Assembly (NCBI GenBank): GCA_002414705.1
Contig: DIAL01000044.1
Coordinates: forward strand, 417-6,754
Direction of reading: 5' to 3'
Length of the DNA stretch: 6,338 nt
From: Flavobacteriaceae bacterium UBA5079
GTDB taxonomy: Bacteria; Bacteroidota; Bacteroidia; Flavobacteriales; Flavobacteriaceae
Part shown: piece by piece, positions 6,116-6,338 of the stretch
Numbering within the stretch: the stretch's first letter is position 1
Layout: the number at the start of each line of letters is the position of its first letter
The notes under the pieces: model-generated
What the model saw: only the letters and a program-made list of their open reading frames with translations
Told to the model about the DNA's origin: nothing
Databases searched by the model: none
Translations under genes and position numbers: made by a program

Positions 6116-6338
6116 TTAGCCGTTTAATGCTTCAACCGTTTCTACGCGACCTTTTAACATTTCTTTCAACATGTTTTCAATTCCATTTTTTAATGTAAAT
6201 GTGGACGATGGGCAACCACTACACGCACCTTGTAAAATAACTTTTACCGTTTTAGTTTCTGGATTATAGGATTCAAATTGAATATTTCCACCATCGCTAG
6301 CAACGGCTGGTTTTATGTATTCTTCCAAAATATTTATA
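6116..6338 (-). CDS. NifU-like Fe-S cluster scaffold protein, C-terminal domain (5' end outside window)
   Basis: The visible 73 residues form a complete NifU C-terminal (Nfu) domain. This domain assembles or carries a [4Fe-4S] cluster, usually bridged between two subunits, and hands it to target enzymes in the cytoplasm. Counting from the first visible residue, EEYIKPAVASDGGNIQF (5-21) is the conserved opening. The cluster-binding CxxC is GACSGCPSST (37-46, cysteines 39 and 42), followed by the typical helix TLKNGIENML (48-57) and the ending VETVEALNG. The frame stays open to the right edge (codons for I-N-I precede L-E-E). The TTG at 6328-6326 is an internal leucine, not a start. In Bacteroidota such domains are usually the end of a longer protein with an N-terminal Nfu domain, so I expect most of this gene to lie to the right. 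It is transcribed towards mscS but is separated from it by 252 bases. Confidence 0.93.
   Translation of the reverse strand, partial: INILEEYIKPAVASDGGNIQFESYNPETKTVKVILQGACSGCPSSTFTLKNGIENMLKEMLKGRVETVEALNG

Noticed and set aside
6326..6328. TTG as a start codon for the NifU-like gene
   Set aside because: The reading frame stays open to the window edge and the upstream residues I-N-I continue the conserved opening helix, so this codon is an internal leucine.

Overview
The window is ordinary chromosomal DNA from a member of the Bacteroidota, most likely a Flavobacteriaceae species. The evidence is the low G+C, A-rich leaders without clear Shine-Dalgarno sequences, and the style of the proteins: a TolC-family protein opening its mature part with WTLQECVDYALENN, a TsaB with SIETATTNCS, and a NifU-type domain with CSGCPSST. 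The gene order (split MacB-type permeases, adaptor, TolC protein, tsaB, then a convergent mscS) also fits that family. This assignment comes from protein style, not from a database search.

Positions 1-5041 (+ strand) look like one transcription unit for a tripartite MacAB-TolC-like efflux or export system. It holds the 3' end of a first MacB-type permease (cut by the window edge), a complete second permease one base later, a membrane-anchored periplasmic adaptor after a 53-base gap, and an outer-membrane TolC-family channel whose start overlaps the adaptor's stop. A GTG-started tsaB (tRNA t6A synthesis) follows four bases after the channel gene. The two permeases are probably paralogues forming a heterodimer. 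No ATPase gene is visible, so it presumably lies upstream of the window.

Positions 5048-6338 (- strand) hold a small MscS-type mechanosensitive channel, convergent with tsaB (six bases between the stop codons), and the C-terminal part of a NifU-like Fe-S scaffold protein that runs off the right edge. The 252-base gap between them carries a plausible promoter for mscS, a 12-base palindrome in its leader, and a roughly 100-base island. The island is clearly richer in G+C than its flanks and can fold into imperfect hairpins.

The most interesting non-coding signal is a perfect 13-bp inverted repeat (4955-4987) inside the last codons of tsaB. Read on the minus strand it looks like an intrinsic terminator for mscS, with a UUCG loop and a U-rich tail, so a terminator seems to be written into the coding sequence of the opposing gene. 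I see no mobile element, CRISPR array, tRNA or rRNA, and no evidence for a wholly new multi-gene system.
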